DNA of 38,042 nt from Sphingobacterium sp. (GTDB taxonomy: Bacteria; Bacteroidota; Bacteroidia; Sphingobacteriales; Sphingobacteriaceae), in the NCBI GenBank assembly GCA_029239355.1, contig JAQZAZ010000036.1, positions 1 through 38,042 on the forward strand. Reading direction: 5' to 3'. Every line of letters starts with the position of its first letter. Within the stretch, counting starts at the first letter, position 1. Under the pieces are notes generated by a model. The model was not told the DNA's origin, did no database searches, and saw only the letters and a list, made by a program, of their open reading frames with translations. This document shows positions 7,535 through 15,098 of this stretch, piece by piece. A program made the position numbers and the translations under genes.

Positions 7535-9826
7535 CTAGTAATTCAACGATAGTCCCACACCAAATCCCATATCACTATCGTAATGTGTTCTGAAGGCCAT
7601 ATTCTTTGTGATGATATAATTCAGTCCGGCCATATACTCAAGATCCGAGTTGACCATAAAATCGCCACGTATTCGTCGTGAAATCGGGATATCCTCCCGC
7701 ATCATTTGCAATCGGATAATACCGTCATGATACACTTCGGCCTGAAAATTCACCAACATCGGTAGCGTATACATAAAACCCAGACTCACCGCTTTGCGGC
7801 TATCCTTTTTATTGGCCTGACCGAAGATATTCTTTTCATGTTCATCGTCACCCATTCGGCGGTAACGGTAATCAAAACCTACAAAAGGCATAAACCACTG
7901 CATCTTTCCGAAAAATCGTCCCAAGTGTGTCTCCACCTCGTAACCATGCATGTCGTTGTAACCCAATCGCCATTCCGATCCCAGTTGCCAGCGCGCATTC
8001 TGGAACATCGCCTGGCCATCATTTCCATTTGTCGCAAAGTCATTCTGCGCCATAAAATGCGTCATATTGCTTTCCATTTGCAACTCCTTATATGCTTTGG
8101 CTTTATCGGGTAGATATGGATTTTTATAGTCATCCACAGCAAATACCCGGTTCATTCCGGCCATCATATGGTATAAGATATGGCAATGAAAAAACCAATC
8201 ACCTTCTTCATTTGCCAAAAACTCAATGGTATCTGTTTCCATTGGCATGATATCAACCACATTTTTCAATGGAGCTTTTGCTCCTTTGCCATTCAGCAGT
8301 CTAAAGTCAAAGCCATGTAAATGAATCGGGTGGCGCATCATTGAGTTGTTGTAGATAGTAATCCGTAGCACTTCCCCTTTCTTCACCGGAATCTTATCGG
8401 TCTCCGAAAGAATTTTATTATCCATGCTCCACACATAGCGGTTCATATTTCCTGTAAGGGTAAATTTAAGATCGCGCACGGGAGCGTTCTTCGGTAATTC
8501 GGTCTCATGGGGAGATTCCAGCATCGCATAATTCAATGTGACGATATCACCCAGTGCATTCGCATTGTAACGGTTTGGATCCTCATCGGCCTTCATCTTC
8601 CCGTGATCCATACCACTATGCTTGCTGTGATCTTCCTTTTTCTTTCCATCTCCGGTAATTTCAGGGTACATGACGACATTCATATCCATTTGATTCAGGC
8701 TCATATTCATGCCCATATCATTCAGATTACCGTCCATCTTCATCATGTCATTCATCATGTTCATTCCCTCAAAATATTTGAGACGAGGGAGTGGTGAAAT
8801 CAATTGCTTGATGCCATTACCAACAAAATAGCTTGCCGATTGCGTCCGATCCTCCGTTGTAGCCATAAACTCGTAGGCTGTTCCCTCATTAGGAATCGTC
8901 AGGACCACATCGTAGGTCTCCGATACCGCGATCAATAACCGGTCCACCTCTACGGGGACCACATCGTTTCCATCATTGGCGACTACGGTAATTTTTCCAC
9001 CCGCATAGCGCAACCAAAAGTAGGATGAAGCGCCACCATTTGAAATCCGTAAACGTACCTTATCTCCCGTTTTCAATTTTTTCCCATCCACCTCTTTTAA
9101 ATCCGTCGTATAGGCACCATTCATTAAAATCTTGTCATAGTAGACATCACTGACATCCATGGCAAGCTGACGCTTCCACTCATTGGTGACCTTTGTCTTG
9201 AATTTTCCTTCTTTAATTGCTTCGGCATAAGACTGCGTAGCCCCTTTTTTAATGGCTGCCCAGTCATTGCCGGTATGTAACATACGTTGGATATTGTCTG
9301 GATTATAATTTGTCCATTCGCTTATGATGACCGGAATAGTAGGCAGGTCATCTATCCCTTTGCGAAAAGTCTTGTCACCCGCACGTTTGTTCAGAATAAG
9401 GCTACCGTACATACCAATCTGTTCTTGCAAACCCGAGTGTGAATGATACCAGTGTGTTCCATGCTGGATAATCGGGAAACGATAGGTATAAGTCGAATTA
9501 GGTTTGATCGGCTCCTGGGTCAGATGCGGTACTCCGTCTTCTTTATTTGGCAGAAAGACACCGTGCCAGTGCAGTGAAGTACTCTCTTTCAACTCATTGT
9601 GAACAACGATTTCAGCGGTATCCCCTTCTGTAAATGTCAGAGTAGGCATGGGAATCTGTCCATTTACGGCAATGGCCCGTTTTGCTTTGCCGGCATAATT
9701 GACAATGCTATCCCGTACATACAGGTCATGTCGTACCACCTTCTGGGCAAACACGGCGACTTGTGTCGCTACGAATAAAACAACTGTTAATACGATATTT
9801 ATATTTCTCTTTTTACTTACTTTCAT
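7535..9826 (-). CDS. Multicopper oxidase (CopA-like) with C-terminal CopB-like extension
   Basis: The 763-residue exported protein has a signal peptide (about 1-28) and the four copper-ligand motifs of multicopper oxidases: 'HWHG' 86-89, 'HGTHWYHSH' 122-130, 'HPIHLHG' 499-505, and 'HCHILYHMMAGM' 547-558, the last with the type 1 Cys548, two His and Met558. A Met/His-rich insert (about 355-411) is the type used by CopA/CueO to bind Cu(I). After the oxidase ends near 565, about 160 more residues (600-763) look like beta-barrel strands rich in aromatic and Gly residues, ending in '...GLSLNY'; they resemble CopB of Proteobacteria. The likely job is oxidation of Cu(I) and copper storage at the outer membrane. 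The CopB assignment is inference. It is the last gene of the copper cluster. Confidence 0.9.
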   Translation of the reverse strand: MKVSKKRNINIVLTVVLFVATQVAVFAQKVVRHDLYVRDSIVNYAGKAKRAIAVNGQIPMPTLTFTEGDTAEIVVHNELKESTSLHWHGVFLPNKEDGVPHLTQEPIKPNSTYTYRFPIIQHGTHWYHSHSGLQEQIGMYGSLILNKRAGDKTFRKGIDDLPTIPVIISEWTNYNPDNIQRMLHTGNDWAAIKKGATQSYAEAIKEGKFKTKVTNEWKRQLAMDVSDVYYDKILMNGAYTTDLKEVDGKKLKTGDKVRLRISNGGASSYFWLRYAGGKITVVANDGNDVVPVEVDRLLIAVSETYDVVLTIPNEGTAYEFMATTEDRTQSASYFVGNGIKQLISPLPRLKYFEGMNMMNDMMKMDGNLNDMGMNMSLNQMDMNVVMYPEITGDGKKKEDHSKHSGMDHGKMKADEDPNRYNANALGDIVTLNYAMLESPHETELPKNAPVRDLKFTLTGNMNRYVWSMDNKILSETDKIPVKKGEVLRITIYNNSMMRHPIHLHGFDFRLLNGKGAKAPLKNVVDIMPMETDTIEFLANEEGDWFFHCHILYHMMAGMNRVFAVDDYKNPYLPDKAKAYKELQMESNMTHFMAQNDFATNGNDGQAMFQNARWQLGSEWRLGYNDMHGYEVETHLGRFFGKMQWFMPFVGFDYRYRRMGDDEHEKNIFGQANKKDSRKAVSLGFMYTLPMLVNFQAEVYHDGIIRLQMMREDIPISRRIRGDFMVNSDLEYMAGLNYIITKNMAFRTHYDSDMGFGVGLSLNY

Positions 9827-9962
9827 ACGTTTGCTTGATTAAAACGGCATCGTCCTTAGGCCCTACACCATACTGGCAGACCAGTCGCACACTATGGTCT
9901 CCTATAAGGAAAAGCATCACCGACAAACTATCAACAAATTCATTATCAAATAGTTTATCCAT
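9813..9962 (-). CDS. Possible 49-residue small protein overlapping the oxidase start
   Basis: An ORF of 49 codons begins at ATG (9962) and ends in a TAA inside the first codons of the oxidase gene, overlapping it by 14 bp in another frame. The product starts 'MDKLFDNEFVDSLSVMLF' and ends 'DDAVLIKQTYESK'. The composition (mixed hydrophobic and charged, no long homopolymer, one Cys) looks protein-like rather than random. Stop-start overlap would allow translational coupling with the oxidase. There is no domain I recognise, and short ORFs of this size occur by chance, so support is modest. It could equally be untranslated leader. Confidence 0.35.
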   Translation of the reverse strand: MDKLFDNEFVDSLSVMLFLIGDHSVRLVCQYGVGPKDDAVLIKQTYESK

Positions 9963-10045
9963 ATTACTACACTTAAAAGCTAGGAAGTAAAGCTACGACT
10001 GTAGTCGCTCCACTCATCTTGGCCGCATGTTGGTGGGGCGATGGA

Positions 10046-10933
10046 TTAATTAAGTGTTTCAACTGTGCTTCCACAACTGATCATCTGCGATCCGAAGAAT
10101 GGGTTTTTAATGGATTTTTCCTTACTCAACCAATTCGCCCCCTTCCCTTGATTAAACATCGGACAATGTTGATAATAGACAGGACTTTCTAAAGTACCTA
10201 CTTTGATCAGTTCATACATATTGCGGGAAAGCGAAGCAAATGCGAGCCGTTGTTTGTCCACATCTTTCCCCTTAGCGATGGCTGTTGCGTCGGTAGTTAA
10301 GTTGTTCATCACTTTCATCCAGACCGTGTGCTCGGCAGAAGCAAGCTTATTCATATCCACTGCTTTTATGGCTGCCTGCAATATGGAGGCTTTCACCGCC
10401 GCTGCTGAAGCATCTGTTTTCACCAGCACGTCTTTTAGCGCAAAGTATTGATTGAGCAGATCTGTCAACTGCGTTTCTTTACCCTTTCCTGTTTCCGTTG
10501 TTGGTTGATGGCTGGAATGATCAGCTGTCGACATATGATGATGTCCGTCCTGCGGAGTGACTGTCATATGCTGGCTTTCCGACTTTGGCTTCAATGTTCT
10601 GCTGTATTGATCCACTTTAGGCAACTGGGCATAAACATCATCCGGAGCCAGAAATTTCTCATTATCGAACCCTGCTAAAGCAATACGCTTTAGGATCTCA
10701 TCCGTATTTGTTTTTGACGCATCATAGGTGATAGTCGCCATATTTGTTTCTTGATCCCACAGTACCTTAGCGGTTTTTTCCGATTTACCCTCCTTCTCAA
10801 TGGCCGTCTTCGCGGCTGGAGTATTTCCGAATATCTTTACTGTTGCTGTTGTCGCATTTTTGATCTGAGCATGTATTGTGATATTGGTCAGTAACACGAG
10901 GCTTACCATACCAATTAGTGAAATTGATTTCAT
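10046..10933 (-). CDS. Exported DUF3347 protein with degenerate HMA-like domain
   Basis: The start at 10933 gives 295 residues with a clean signal peptide ('MKSISLIGMVSLVLLTNITIHA'); an in-frame ATG at 11029 would add 32 polar residues before it and is less likely. Residues 29-95 look like a heavy-metal-associated (HMA) domain, but the metal-binding CxxC position reads 'GNTPAAK' with no Cys. A His/Met-rich linker (about 118-145) follows, then a DUF3347 domain (about 155-290) ending with the usual 'HCPMF...GANWLS...NPFFGSQMISCG' block, which has two Cys. DUF3347 also occurs in CusB-type efflux adaptors, so a periplasmic copper-binding or chaperone role is likely. It lies 83 bp before the small ORF and the oxidase, on the same strand. 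Confidence 0.82.
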   Translation of the reverse strand: MKSISLIGMVSLVLLTNITIHAQIKNATTATVKIFGNTPAAKTAIEKEGKSEKTAKVLWDQETNMATITYDASKTNTDEILKRIALAGFDNEKFLAPDDVYAQLPKVDQYSRTLKPKSESQHMTVTPQDGHHHMSTADHSSHQPTTETGKGKETQLTDLLNQYFALKDVLVKTDASAAAVKASILQAAIKAVDMNKLASAEHTVWMKVMNNLTTDATAIAKGKDVDKQRLAFASLSRNMYELIKVGTLESPVYYQHCPMFNQGKGANWLSKEKSIKNPFFGSQMISCGSTVETLN

Positions 10934-11071
10934 AGCTAAATAATTATTTTTCGAGCTTGTTATGCTCAATTTGTCTTTAAACACCGTCTGTAATACCCGC
11001 TTATTTTGTGCAGTACTTGTACTTTTCATAAGGCTATTTCACGATGGATAATTTTTGATTAAATGAATACC

Positions 11072-11140
11072 AATGAAAACAGTCGTTTAAAGTGCTGAAG
11101 CAACACCAAAAGATCATATGATCCAATGACGGTTTTCATT
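11072..11140. promoter_or_regulatory. Nested inverted repeats upstream of the DUF3347 gene
   Basis: The outer arms AATGAAAACAGTCGTT (11072-11087) and AATGACGGTTTTCATT (11125-11140) are complementary at 14 of 16 positions. Between them lies a perfect 12-bp palindrome GATCATATGATC (11112-11123). A third hairpin, TTTTGGAT/ATCCAAAA (11159-11166 and 11177-11184), stands nearby, closer to the Cys-rich gene. This sits in the 278-bp gap between two copper-cluster genes and could hold an operator or an internal promoter. No TAnnTTTG element is evident. Confidence 0.4.
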
Positions 11141-11211
11141 TAAAAATGATTAAAGGGATTTTGGATGCAGATAACGATCCAAAAGGACATAGCATAGGCT
11201 ATTATCAATTA

Positions 11212-11688
11212 TTAGGCTATCTTAGGAGGCTGCCAAATCGAAAAATAAGCATCCGCACAAAAAGGTTGCTTATAAAAAGTGGATAGTTTTAGTTGACTGG
11301 TCTCCGAAAGTGGCATAAAATCCGTTCCATAAACAGCTATCATGGGACTGTATTGCATGAAAGTACGGCATGACTTTTCGCTGCAACGTTTACCACATTC
11401 ATCACCATGATCTTTTGCGTTTTGTACATCATTACAACAATCTTTGCTTTTGGTATCTTTTACATCTCGATCCTTGTCAGTATTTTTTAATTCCTGATTT
11501 TTGTTGGCATCATTTACACCCTTTGCATTATCGGTAGCGTTTAAATCTTGATCGTTTTCCGAACAGCAGGACTTTTTCTTCTCCTGTTTAGGTTTGTCAG
11601 AAGCCCGATCGCAGGCAAACACCTGGCCTGGAACTAAAAATAGCCCCAACATACAGATAACCAACAGGTTGTTGACTTTTGCCCACAT
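11212..11688 (-). CDS. Small Cys-rich exported protein in the copper cluster
   Basis: This 158-residue protein has a signal peptide ending near 'VFA|C' (residues 25/26); Cys26 could also be a lipidated residue, though Phe at -2 is unusual. Nine Cys follow or begin the mature part: 26, two adjacent pairs at 41-42 and 84-85, then 98, 102, 107 and 144. Residues 43-83 are a low-complexity Asn/Asp/Lys stretch. The end 'FCADAYFSIWQPPKIA' recalls the Pro-Pro C-terminus of the Bacteroidota HYC_CC_PP family, but the HYC part is absent, so I do not assign it. It is upstream of the DUF3347 gene on the same strand. A copper-binding or metal-sequestering role is inferred from Cys content and neighbours only. 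Confidence 0.65.
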   Translation of the reverse strand: MWAKVNNLLVICMLGLFLVPGQVFACDRASDKPKQEKKKSCCSENDQDLNATDNAKGVNDANKNQELKNTDKDRDVKDTKSKDCCNDVQNAKDHGDECGKRCSEKSCRTFMQYSPMIAVYGTDFMPLSETSQLKLSTFYKQPFCADAYFSIWQPPKIA

Positions 11689-11849
11689 AATGGATTAAAA
11701 TTTATTTTTCTTCAATGACACCTTGGTTACAACACACCAAAGCATATCTTACTACGAAATAAAGGTCGCTAATTTTTTCAAATCGATGTTGTAATATTTT
11801 TTATTTTATTTATAAGATTACCGTTCAGTTTAAAAAAATGATTAGCTCG

Positions 11850-12656
11850 CTATTTTTCCAATTCCTTAATCCATTTAAGCATCAGCAGGCAACCGGGCGC
11901 ATATACGCCACCATGGTCAAAGCCCTGTAATTGATACAAAGATGTTTTTGTATGCCCGACCTGTTTCAATATAGCTGCCAAATGCGCATTCTCTTCGTAT
12001 CGTGCCGGAAGTTCCAATTGTGGGTCGCCGGTAATCAATACAGTAGCGGGTGCGTCCTTGCGTGCAAAGGATATCGGCGCATATTGATCCATCTGCGGAA
12101 TTGCCATCGACTGTCCACGCTCTTTTTTGATTGTATAATGTGTGTTGGTCTGACCACTGATCGGTACCAGTCCCTTTATTTTATTTGCGCTGACACCCTG
12201 TTTTTGAAGGTAAGTACTATCGAGTCCTATCATTAAAGCCAAATATCCACCAGCGGAATGGCCTGAAACATAAATCTTAGCCGGATCGCCCCCATAGGAT
12301 GCGACATTGGAAAAAGCCCAGGCAACAGCTTCCGCTGCATCTTCAATATAATCGGGCGCCTTCACTTTGGGACTCAACCTATAATTAACAGCAACCACCG
12401 CCACACCTTTCTCTTTAAGTTCTAATGGAATAAATTTATTCCCTTCCTCCAATCCTCCACCATGAAACCACACGATCGTGGAAAAATTCTTCCGATCGGT
12501 CGGAACATAGAGATCGAGCTTACAACGTTCTTTTTTATAATCGTCGGTATCAGTAATTTTACAATAGCTAATATTTTCTATGGTACGGTATTTCTGGGCA
12601 AAGATTTGTTTCGATAAAATCGATAAAAAGAATACGACAAGAAGTTTTGGAGACAT
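11850..12656 (-). CDS. Exported alpha/beta-hydrolase (esterase/lipase, HGGG type)
   Basis: The 268-residue enzyme has a signal peptide (about 1-20, ending 'IFAQ') and the hormone-sensitive-lipase-like layout. The oxyanion-hole motif 'HGGG' is at 65-68, the nucleophile Ser134 in 'GHSAGG', the likely acid Asp211 in 'LITGDPQ', and the base His248 in 'GFDHGG'. It would hydrolyse esters in the periplasm, with substrate unknown (short-chain or acetylated sugars are common for this group). It runs in the same direction as the copper genes, but 161 bp separate it and nothing else ties it to copper. No carbohydrate-utilisation gene lies next to it. Confidence 0.88.
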   Translation of the reverse strand: MSPKLLVVFFLSILSKQIFAQKYRTIENISYCKITDTDDYKKERCKLDLYVPTDRKNFSTIVWFHGGGLEEGNKFIPLELKEKGVAVVAVNYRLSPKVKAPDYIEDAAEAVAWAFSNVASYGGDPAKIYVSGHSAGGYLALMIGLDSTYLQKQGVSANKIKGLVPISGQTNTHYTIKKERGQSMAIPQMDQYAPISFARKDAPATVLITGDPQLELPARYEENAHLAAILKQVGHTKTSLYQLQGFDHGGVYAPGCLLMLKWIKELEK

Positions 12657-12885
12657 AATAAATGGGTTTAAGGATTCACCTTCATAAAGTTAGCAAAAAC
12701 CCGTCAAATCCCCCCCTCATAGTTCAAAATTGTTTTACCTTGCAGCACGAACGCATCAGGCTACCATCCCGCTATTTTTTTTTGGGAAATATCGGGCTTA
12801 TGTCATCTAGGGACATAACAAAAGATAAATTTTCCTGTTATTAGTATAGAAACAGTAATTACGTTAGAAATATTATTAACGACAT

Positions 12886-13326
12886 ATGGAGCAGATAAAA
12901 ATACAAACACATATTGGCGTACGTGTGGAGACTATTTGGAACGCCTATACCTCTGCTGAAGATATTATGCAATGGAACCGAGCCTCCGAAGGCTGGCATT
13001 GCATTGAGGCGGTTAACGATTTGCGCATAGGGGGAAAATTTAAAAATCGTATGGAAGCAAAGGATGCTTCGGCGGGTTTTGACTTTACAGGAACCTATAC
13101 CGAACTTGAGCCCTTTAAAAAAATAGCCTATGTGATGCCGGATGGCCGCCATGTAACGATCAATTTCAATCCAAAAAAAGCTGCTACCGACGTCGAAGTT
13201 ATTTTCGATGCCGAATCCGAAAATCCGATCGATCTACAACGCCAGGGGTGGCAAGCCATTCTTGACAATTTCAAGTCTTATGTAGAAAAAACATACGGCA
13301 ACACATCACAGACCCGGACATTTTAA
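12886..13326 (+). CDS. SRPBCC / AHSA1-domain protein
   Basis: This 146-residue cytosolic protein has the START/SRPBCC helix-grip fold of the AHSA1 group (Activator of Hsp90 ATPase homolog 1-like). The early 'RVETIWNAYTSAEDIMQWN' and the later 'DLRIGGKFKNRMEAKD', 'FDFTGTYTELEPFKKIAYVM' and the C-terminal 'GWQAILDNFKSYVEKT' are typical. The fold makes a deep hydrophobic pocket for a lipid-like or aromatic ligand; there is no conserved catalytic residue to read. Bacterial members are often found with small regulators but here the neighbour is MaoC, 169 bp downstream behind its own promoter. The ligand is unknown. Confidence 0.85.
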   Translation: MEQIKIQTHIGVRVETIWNAYTSAEDIMQWNRASEGWHCIEAVNDLRIGGKFKNRMEAKDASAGFDFTGTYTELEPFKKIAYVMPDGRHVTINFNPKKAATDVEVIFDAESENPIDLQRQGWQAILDNFKSYVEKTYGNTSQTRTF

Positions 13327-13395
13327 TACGGTGATTATCTGCTATTGCTCGTGCGGCGAACATTTTAACGAATAGACATATAATAACGGACATAC

Positions 13396-13425
13396 TTGGA
13401 TTGCTAACGACAATGGTTATCTTTG
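13396..13425 (+). promoter_or_regulatory. Bacteroidota-type promoter for the MaoC gene
   Basis: TTG (13396-13398) is followed, after a 19-nt spacer, by TATCTTTG (13418-13425), matching the -33 and -7 elements of the phylum's primary sigma factor. The leader to the ATG at 13496 would be about 65 nt. This is the most complete promoter match in the window. Confidence 0.65.
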
Positions 13426-13495
13426 GCCAAAATTTGATATCCCAGCGTGTACCCTACGGAGCAAATTCCATCGAAAAGCGATAAAGACATAACAT

Positions 13496-13954
13496 ATGAC
13501 AATAATTAACAATTATGAAGAGTACAAAGCCTTTGAAGGAAAGTCATTAGGCGAATCTCAATGGCATACAATTGACCAAAAGCAAATTAACCAGTTTGCC
13601 GATGCAACTTTAGATCATCAATGGATCCACCTCGACAACGAAAGAGCAAAAACAGAAAGTCCATTTAAATCGACCATTGCACATGGCTATCTGACCTTAT
13701 CACTTATTCCTTATTTGTGGAAACAAATAGCAGAAGTACGAAATGTCAAAATGGAGATCAACTATGGTATCGAAAATCTGCGTTTTGCACAACCCGTTCT
13801 GGTCGATAATGAAGTACAATTGCATACACATGTTAAATCTGTTGCCAATCTTCGGGGGGTAGTCAAAGTAACCATTGAAGCGACTTTAAAAATTAAAGAT
13901 AGCGCTAAGCCGGCCTATGTGGGAGACGTTATCTTTTTATACCACTTCAATTAA
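13496..13954 (+). CDS. MaoC-family (R)-specific enoyl-CoA hydratase
   Basis: The 152-residue hotdog-fold enzyme adds water to trans-2-enoyl-CoA to give (R)-3-hydroxyacyl-CoA. The catalytic Asp40 and His45 stand in 'FADATLDHQWIHLDNERA', followed by 'IAHGYLTLSLIPYLW', a hallmark of the NodN/MaoC branch. Length and single domain match PhaJ-type hydratases. No PHA synthase or beta-oxidation gene is adjacent, so its pathway is open. A good promoter lies 70 bp upstream. It is followed by a GNAT gene after 47 bp and could be co-transcribed. Confidence 0.92.
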   Translation: MTIINNYEEYKAFEGKSLGESQWHTIDQKQINQFADATLDHQWIHLDNERAKTESPFKSTIAHGYLTLSLIPYLWKQIAEVRNVKMEINYGIENLRFAQPVLVDNEVQLHTHVKSVANLRGVVKVTIEATLKIKDSAKPAYVGDVIFLYHFN

Positions 13955-14001
13955 ATCAATCAGATAAGCAATCACTTCAATAATTTAGGTAAGCTATTTG
14001 C

Positions 14002-14472
14002 ATGTTAGCCGATTTAGCAATAAAAGCGATCACAAATCATAAAGATTACCCTTATGATTTGTTGCTTTTGGCGGATGAAACGATCGCCGCGATCAACAAG
14101 TATCTTTTTGATTCGGCTGTCTTTGTTGTTCAGGAAGAACAACAGTCCATCGCTGTATTTTGTTTGTATCCCGTTGATAACGCAACTTTGGAAATAAAAA
14201 ATATTGCTGTGTCCCCCTCACATCGAAACAGAGGGCTTGGCAGCAAAATATTACGATATATCCAAGAGACTTACCATGCGCAATATCCGAATCTGATTGT
14301 TGGAACGGCAGATTGTGGCTTTGATCAGATCCGATTTTATGAGCGCAATGATTTTGTTAAATATGATCTACGTACGAATTTTTTTATTGAAAATTACGAA
14401 CAGCCCATCTATGAAAATGGTCAATTGTTGAAAGACATGGTTTTACTAAAATATCAACCCCAGCGAACCTAA
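14002..14472 (+). CDS. GNAT-family N-acetyltransferase
   Basis: The 156-residue protein shows the acetyl-CoA-binding motif A: 'EIKNIAVSPSHRNRGLGSK', where Arg75-x-x-Gly78-x-Gly80 forms the pyrophosphate loop, followed by an amphipathic helix 'ILRYIQETY'. A later 'FYERNDFVKYDL' matches motif B, including the usual Tyr general acid. The substrate (small amine, antibiotic, or protein N-terminus) is unknown. It lies 47 bp after maoC and 108 bp before the VOC gene, all on the plus strand, so the three might be one loose transcript. Confidence 0.9.
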   Translation: MLADLAIKAITNHKDYPYDLLLLADETIAAINKYLFDSAVFVVQEEQQSIAVFCLYPVDNATLEIKNIAVSPSHRNRGLGSKILRYIQETYHAQYPNLIVGTADCGFDQIRFYERNDFVKYDLRTNFFIENYEQPIYENGQLLKDMVLLKYQPQRT

Positions 14473-14580
14473 AAGGAGACTTCCATTACGACCCAATAGG
14501 TAGTGCTTCTTTAGCAGTATCAGGAGTAAAAATAAATACTTATATTTCAGTAAGATTCTAATAAAACCAGTAAATAAACA

Positions 14581-14940
14581 ATGAAACTGACTGCGATACA
14601 CCCCAAATTACCTATGCGTGACAAGGCTGTCACAAGCGATTTTTACTTGGGTCAACTGGGCTTCAGCCTATGCGGCACTGCAGACTATGAAGGATATCTG
14701 ATGATCAAAAAAGATCAGATCGAAATTCATTTTTTTGAATTTAAGGAGCTACTACCTGAGGAGAATTATGGCATGATCTATATCCGCACCGACGATATTG
14801 ACCAGCTCTATCACTCTTTTTTAGTGCGCAATATTACCATCCATCCGAATGGTAAGCTGGAGACGAAACCTTGGGGACAGCGTGAGTTTTCCATCTTGGA
14901 TCCGGATAGTAATTTGCTAACATTTGGACAGGAGAAATAG
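14581..14940 (+). CDS. VOC-fold protein (bleomycin-resistance / glyoxalase-like)
   Basis: The 119-residue protein has the vicinal-oxygen-chelate pattern: 'HPKLPMRDKAVTSDFYLGQL' at the N-terminus, a central 'IEIHFFEFKELLP' and the C-terminal 'GQREFSILDPDSNLLTFGQE', including the usual Asp-Pro-Asp-x-Asn turn. At this length and layout it is closest to bleomycin-binding-protein-like members, which act by ligand binding without catalysis. The His and Glu that would bind a metal (about residues 54 and 103) are present in the usual places, but that does not fix the function. Antibiotic resistance should not be assumed. Confidence 0.85.
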   Translation: MKLTAIHPKLPMRDKAVTSDFYLGQLGFSLCGTADYEGYLMIKKDQIEIHFFEFKELLPEENYGMIYIRTDDIDQLYHSFLVRNITIHPNGKLETKPWGQREFSILDPDSNLLTFGQEK

Positions 14941-15002
14941 CACGAAAGCAATATTACAGATCAAGGAAGAATACCCATTGAGGTCAAGGGGTAGGATAAG
15001 AA

Positions 15003-15058
15003 AAAATCAAAAAAGAAACCTGTCATTATACGCGAAAACGGAGCGTAATGATGACAGG
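15003..15058 (-). terminator. Terminator for cysM
   Basis: The stem arms 15019-15033 and 15043-15058 pair with one bulge. On the minus strand the hairpin is followed by a T-rich run over 15003-15017. It lies 41 bp after the cysM stop codon. Confidence 0.7.
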
Positions 15059-15098
15059 CGTTATAATTTTAGATACGGGTTTGCTGCACCAGAATGGA

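Noticed and set aside
9763..9990. Plus-strand ORF of 75 codons over the start of the oxidase gene
   Set aside because: It is antisense to the oxidase signal peptide and to the better-looking minus-strand small ORF, and its composition is not protein-like.
10934..11029. Upstream in-frame start of the DUF3347 gene
   Set aside because: It would place 32 polar residues in front of a clear signal peptide; ATG 10933 is preferred.
11850..12656. Esterase as a member of the copper cluster
   Set aside because: It runs in the same direction but is separated by 161 bp and has no copper-related feature.
14581..14940. Bleomycin or fosfomycin resistance gene
   Set aside because: The VOC fold alone does not support resistance, and there is no resistance context.
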